Of a stretch of 64,000 nt of DNA, positions 59,826 to 64,000 are shown one piece after another. Numbering within the stretch: position 1 is the stretch's first letter; each line of letters opens with the position of its first letter. The translations under genes and the position numbers were made by a program. The notes beneath the pieces are model-generated. The model made no database searches, was not told the DNA's origin, and saw only the letters and a program-made list of their open reading frames with translations. Location: assembly GCF_018991925.1 (NCBI RefSeq), contig NW_024727688.1:411501-475500 (forward strand). The letters are read 5' to 3'. This DNA is from Homarus americanus. Lineage: Eukaryota; Arthropoda; Malacostraca; Decapoda; Nephropidae.

Positions 59826-60651
59826 GGTGCTGTGGGAGTTATTAAAATTATTACCGGTAATATATTTACAAGTAATAAGAATATAAACAAAAATATTAAT
59901 ATTTGGAGTGTGATGATAACAAGCACAGTGTAAATAATAATTTTCGCAGGTGGTACTAAGGTGATTTACATTATCTAAATATTTTATTGGTTAGTATCAA
60001 AGTGGACTTTTCAAAGAATATAATGAATATTCTAACTTTTTTCGCCCCGAATGCTTACATTTGTGAAACACTGAACACGCGATATATTCCCGAACCCTTC
60101 TATCACTCTGGTTAAGATAATCGGATCATGCCTATTATTAAACTCGCCCTAGCTCGTTCGATGGGGGGGAACTAAAGTCCTTGTCAGGGTTCATGAAAAT
60201 TTGATGACTCATTGGTAATCATCACGTACTCAAGGAAGATACAGTCTATTGACGCGATGAATACGATGACCCGTGGGATTCCTAGCTAATACCGCGGGAT
60301 CTGATTGTATGATGTAATAATCTACACACAGTCCATAAACACCACAGAAGATAAACATGTTCTCTAAAGTTTTGACAGCAAGAACGTGAGTAATCCATGT
60401 ATCACCTTGTGGAGTCTTGATTCTTTTATCCCACGAAGAATAAGAGTCGAGATGAAAATAAATCGTGACGGCACAATAGAGGCGAGGAAATATTCCCCCA
60501 CCAGGACCAATATTCCTCGTCAAAAACAGCCACGTCAGCGGAGACCTACACCTTGACACTGTTTAAAGAGAGAAGTTTATAGCCCCTAGTGTAAATATAT
60601 ATACGTGGAGTGATGGAGATGTATATATACTGTACGTGGAGGGGTGGAGCT

Positions 60652-60656
<5 letters not shown>
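59826..60656. other. A/T-rich sequence without recognisable genes
   Basis: The minus-strand frame at 60230-60559 (109 codons) is of mixed composition and not a repeat translation, but I recognise no family. Confidence 0.4.

Positions 60657-60706
<50 letters not shown>
60657..60706. repeat. (AC)n microsatellite
   Basis: An uninterrupted AC run of 25 units. Confidence 0.97.
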
Positions 60707-60708
<2 letters not shown>

Positions 60709-60799
60709 TAAATTGGAAAAAATGTCTCTCTGTGTATGTGTATATGTACAGAATTTTTTATATATGTTGAGGAATTGAGGTGCGTTTATATAGAAGTGA

Positions 60800-61345
60800 T
60801 GGAGGTGTGATGGAGGGGGAGGAGTCGTGAACATTGATGGTGGAAGGAGGGAGGAGAAGTTAGATACTGTAATCTTGTTCGCTGTATCAATAATTCATGC
60901 CTGGGTTGGCGGCTTGTATGGTGCTGGGTGTTAGAGGGTAGGTGGAAAGGGGAGGAATAGGGCACTGGAAGGGGAAATAAATGACGGAAGAGAGTTGTGT
61001 GGTATGGGAGAGAAAGTATGGTGGAATAGAGGAATGAAAACGATGGGAGATTTGGGAGGAGAGGAGAGGGCTGTAGGAGGAGTTGGAGGAGGGATAGAAA
61101 TGGGAGAGTGGAAGGGAGGACAGAAAGTTGTTGGGGATGGAAGAGGAGTGTAGAGGATCCGGGCGGAGGGGGAATGGACGAAAAGTGAAGGAAGAGGAAG
61201 GACAGAGGAGCTACAAATAGAGAAAGGAAGAGAGGGTGAAGAGGGAAATGAGAGGGGCCTATGAGAAGAAATGAGGGGTTAGGAGGGAGAGGGAGGGGGG
61301 TAAGGGAAGGGGAGGAGAAGGAGCCTAAAAAGAATATGGATGACA
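60800..61345. other. Purine-rich block
   Basis: G/A-rich + strand with GGGAGGAGAGGAG-like words. The Pro/Leu/Ser-rich minus-strand frame is an artefact. Confidence 0.8.
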
Positions 61346-61521
61346 TAAGGGTCGGGAGGGAGACCCATCAAGGTGATGAAGATCTCGGGACCAGAGGATG
61401 CTGGGACATGACGCCCGGTGAATGGTCGACGCCAGGCCAAGGGGGTTGAGAGAGAGAGTGGGAGAAAGAACCCCACACACACACAACTAGTTTATCCTGG
61501 TAACAAAAAGAGACAGGGGAT

Positions 61522-61524
<3 letters not shown>

Positions 61525-61591
<67 letters not shown>
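61525..61591. repeat. (AC)n microsatellite, about 33 units
   Basis: An uninterrupted AC run. Confidence 0.97.
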
Positions 61592-61595
<4 letters not shown>

Positions 61596-62103
61596 TAAGC
61601 ATAGTATATCCAGATTCAGATTAAAAAACAAAAATGCAAAAAAAAAAATTCAAACAATACAAACTCTAAGTGTAAAATATATGATCTATATATACTAACA
61701 TTATTATTGAGGTGGTATTATGCAACGGGTGTCTATTTAAGATGATAATATTACATTTATCTACAGCGGTGGAGTCTGGAGGCTATAGTTACGTCTCTAT
61801 AAAAAAAAGTCGCGTGTTAGAATGATAGAAATGATAGAAATAAACATAGATGGTAAAATGGTGACCTAAAAATGATAAACGTAGAATATAATATTATCAA
61901 AAAACGTATATACCAAACCCAGCGGGCCCCCTAGACTGATCGATCTGTTTTATCTGTTGAACATTCAGTAACGAGGTTTGTAGGCCTATGGTGTGTGGTG
62001 GTTGGCCCAGAGATAGAAATAGAAATACACTTGGAGGCTTCTCTTCTTCCCTCTACCTCACCAGTGCTTCAGTATGGGCGATAGTAATTCATTGGTTGGT
62101 GAG

Positions 62104-62111
<8 letters not shown>
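61592..62111. other. A/T-rich sequence without recognisable genes
   Basis: Nothing seen apart from short AATGATAGAA words near 61820-61840. Confidence 0.45.

Positions 62112-62151
<40 letters not shown>
62112..62151. repeat. (GA)n microsatellite
   Basis: An uninterrupted GA run of 20 units. Confidence 0.96.
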
Positions 62152-62153
<2 letters not shown>

Positions 62154-62669
62154 TTATTTATACGTATTGTGCCCTGGTCTGTTTTGTGGTCTCCTGGTAC
62201 GTGCTGTTTACTATATATTTATCTGCGTCTGTGTGTACATGTTACATTCTCCCTCGGGATTATTTCAGCAAATTAATAAGGCAGGTGGGATCAGGTTGTC
62301 GTGAACATATGTTTACAACACCCAACGCCCACTCCACTAAATGTAATTATATTATAATTAAGTGCGATATGTTATGAGTGGTAATTATCCGGTAACTGAA
62401 TACATTAGTATATTTGTTATTTTTATAATCATATTTATATTCAAAGCTGTACCGATCGTAGTGGTTATCCTTGTAGCCAGCCTTATGGTTGGACCTTAAC
62501 CTCTGCTCTGACTTTTAAATAGTGCCGACTGTTGGTGATGCAGTGGTGGTGCCAGTCTACTTCACGTTATTGTAATACCATGGACTATATATTCTTCACT
62601 TCAGAGTTAAGAATATGATTTAAGTATGTATGTATGTGAGTGTGTGAGAGACTTCATGGCAACACATGA
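62152..62669. other. Single-copy-looking sequence
   Basis: No array or gene was recognised. Confidence 0.4.
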
Positions 62670-63730
62670 TGGGTCTATCCTTCTCTTCCCCCTCTCATCC
62701 CTCTCTCTCTCACTTCCCTCTTCCCTCCTCCTCCTCCTCCTCCTACGCCACCAATCCCTGTACCTGAGATATTTACCACCCTTTGATTTGTTCTCACCCT
62801 CTTGCTCTTTTACCTTCCATCTGAATCATTCTTGTTTTCCCCCCTTCACATTGTTACTCTTTTCTCCAATCTCCCTTTACCCCTTTATTTCTCCCTCCCA
62901 AGTTTCATAAAACCCCTTCTCCCCTTTGCTATCCTCCTCCCCCGACCACCTCCCCTGACCTGGATATTTCCCCATATCCCTTAAGCTCCCTAACCCTCTC
63001 TCTCCCCCCTCCTACTCTACCAACCCTTCGAAATCTCCATACAACTGATCCATCCTCCTTCCCCCTTTCACCCCCCTCTGCCTCTTCCCCCCCCCTCTCA
63101 CCTCCCTCTGCCTTCCCCTCCTCACCTCTCCCTCCCTTTGCCTGCTTCTCCCTCACACCGTCCCCTCCCTTTGCCTTCTCTCCCTTACCCCCAATCTCTC
63201 TCTGCTTCTCACTTGGTCTCCCCCTCCTCATGTTTATCCCCTTTCCTTGTTTCTCTCTTCTTTTCGTCTAATTCTCTCCTTTCATTCCCATTTTCCCTTT
63301 CCCCTTGGCCTCTATATCCTTAATTTATCTGTTTCTTCCCTGGCCTCCTCTCTCTTTATCCTTACCGCCTCTTATTCTTTTCCTCTATCCTTATTCCTTC
63401 CTCCCCTTCTCTATGGTCCTCCCCTGCCCCTCTCTTTATCTAGCGTTCCTCTTCCTCATCTTCCTAGCCCTTGTTTTCTTTCCCTCCTATTCTCCCTTAC
63501 TTCTCTCTCCGCTTTCTGGTTTTCCCTTCCCCGTTCCATCTTTCCTTACTTCCCAGGTCCCTGTACCCTCTGTCCTCCCTTCCCCAACATTCCTCTGCCT
63601 CTTATCCCAATTCTTCCTTTACTCCCTTCCTCCCTTTCCCGGTCTTCCTCTCCCCCCTTTTCCTGGTTACCCTCCATCCCTCTCCCTTCTCCGGTTTAGC
63701 CTCCCCCCCCCTCTCCCTCATGGCTGCTCA
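62670..63730. other. Pyrimidine-rich block of about 1.1 kb
   Basis: The + strand is almost all C and T, with CCCCTCTCACC, CTCCCTCTGCC and TTTGCCTTCTCC words. At 63060-63200 these recur about every 30 bp, suggesting a decayed minisatellite. All + phases are open with Leu/Pro/Ser-rich artefact frames. Confidence 0.82.
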
Positions 63731-64000
63731 TCTCACCACCCGGACGTCTCTAACAATGAATATTCATGAGTTTCACGCCATTTAGCAGCGCCGCAGCGGA
63801 GAGTTTGCGTCATTCTCCCTCCCCAGGACTCAGATGTACGCAGATGGCTAAATGATGCCTCACATTGTCCACCAGACGCTTTTTAAACACCGACATCTGC
63901 CTTTATTTGCACGCTTGCTAACTATCATCATCCCAGACCAGCCAACTGCTGCTGCCACCAGTGTTGTGTAGTTCTAGTGGTGAAGTCTGGCGTGGGAGAC
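63731..64000. other. GC-richer unique sequence at the window end
   Basis: It directly follows the pyrimidine block. ATTCTCCCTCCCCAG|GACTC near 63811-63830 resembles a 3' splice site, and one frame after it stays open for 19 codons. A 12-bp palindrome ATGAATATTCAT lies at 63756-63767. Coding status is unknown, and any gene would continue beyond the window. Confidence 0.3.

Noticed and set aside
63756..63767. ATGAATATTCAT palindrome as a POU-factor site
   Set aside because: Twelve-base palindromes are expected more than ten times by chance in 64 kb, and no other promoter evidence is present.

Overview
This window is eukaryotic, non-coding and extremely rich in repeats. I see no protein-coding gene that I can name, no rRNA and no convincing tRNA. 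It looks like arthropod DNA, most likely from a decapod crustacean (crab, shrimp or relative). The reasons are scattered degenerate (TTAGG)n/(CCTAA)n tracts, which are the arthropod-type telomere word; a very high density of long (CA)n, (GA)n, (TA)n, (TTA)n and (GACA)n-type microsatellites; and one tRNA-SINE-like segment with a (TA)n tail. The taxonomic call is an inference from repeat content only.

The sequence alternates between four kinds of material. (1) Pure microsatellites of 30-110 bp occur every 1-2 kb. (2) Kilobase-scale strand-asymmetric blocks are nearly all pyrimidine (340-2380, 7756-8290, 14620-15640, 22510-22990, 26340-26720, 38530-39160, 55550-55940, 56950-57215, 58389-58760, 62670-63730) or nearly all purine (2560-3090, 5885-6920, 9050-9345, 37546-38150, 39720-40740, 60800-61345). 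(3) There are many minisatellites with units of 16-80 bp, from nearly perfect (25 bp at 10316, 66 bp at 17417, 45 bp at 25914, 47 bp at 26724) to very decayed (about 70 bp at 4310, about 20 bp at 53325). (4) A/T-rich single-copy-looking sequence is longest at 32317-36490 and 46116-50320.

The long open reading frames in repeat blocks (Leu-Ser, Thr-His, Cys-Val, Ile-Tyr, Arg-Glu and poly-Leu/Ile repeats) are translations of microsatellites and should not be read as proteins. The only long open frame that is not low complexity is a 200-codon frame at 31177-31779. I cannot assign it to a family and give it low confidence.

The best candidates for a second look are: a 78-bp element with perfect 25-bp terminal inverted repeats (49285-49362), probably a MITE of Tc1/mariner type; a perfect 14-bp hairpin embedded between two (TA)n arrays (41475-41678); a duplicated composite cassette made of a 16-bp array, a conserved tail and a pyrimidine block (55330-55940 and 56444-57215); a roughly 70-bp degenerate array whose units each carry a splice-acceptor-like motif (4310-5260); an intron-like CT microsatellite (16391-16476); a promoter-like cluster with a Staf/ZNF143-type site, a CRE/E-box and a TATA box (41979-42101); and a nested three-helix inverted repeat (11979-12039). 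There is no operon or pathway here. If functional genes are present, they are as exons that cannot be recognised from one window without transcript data.
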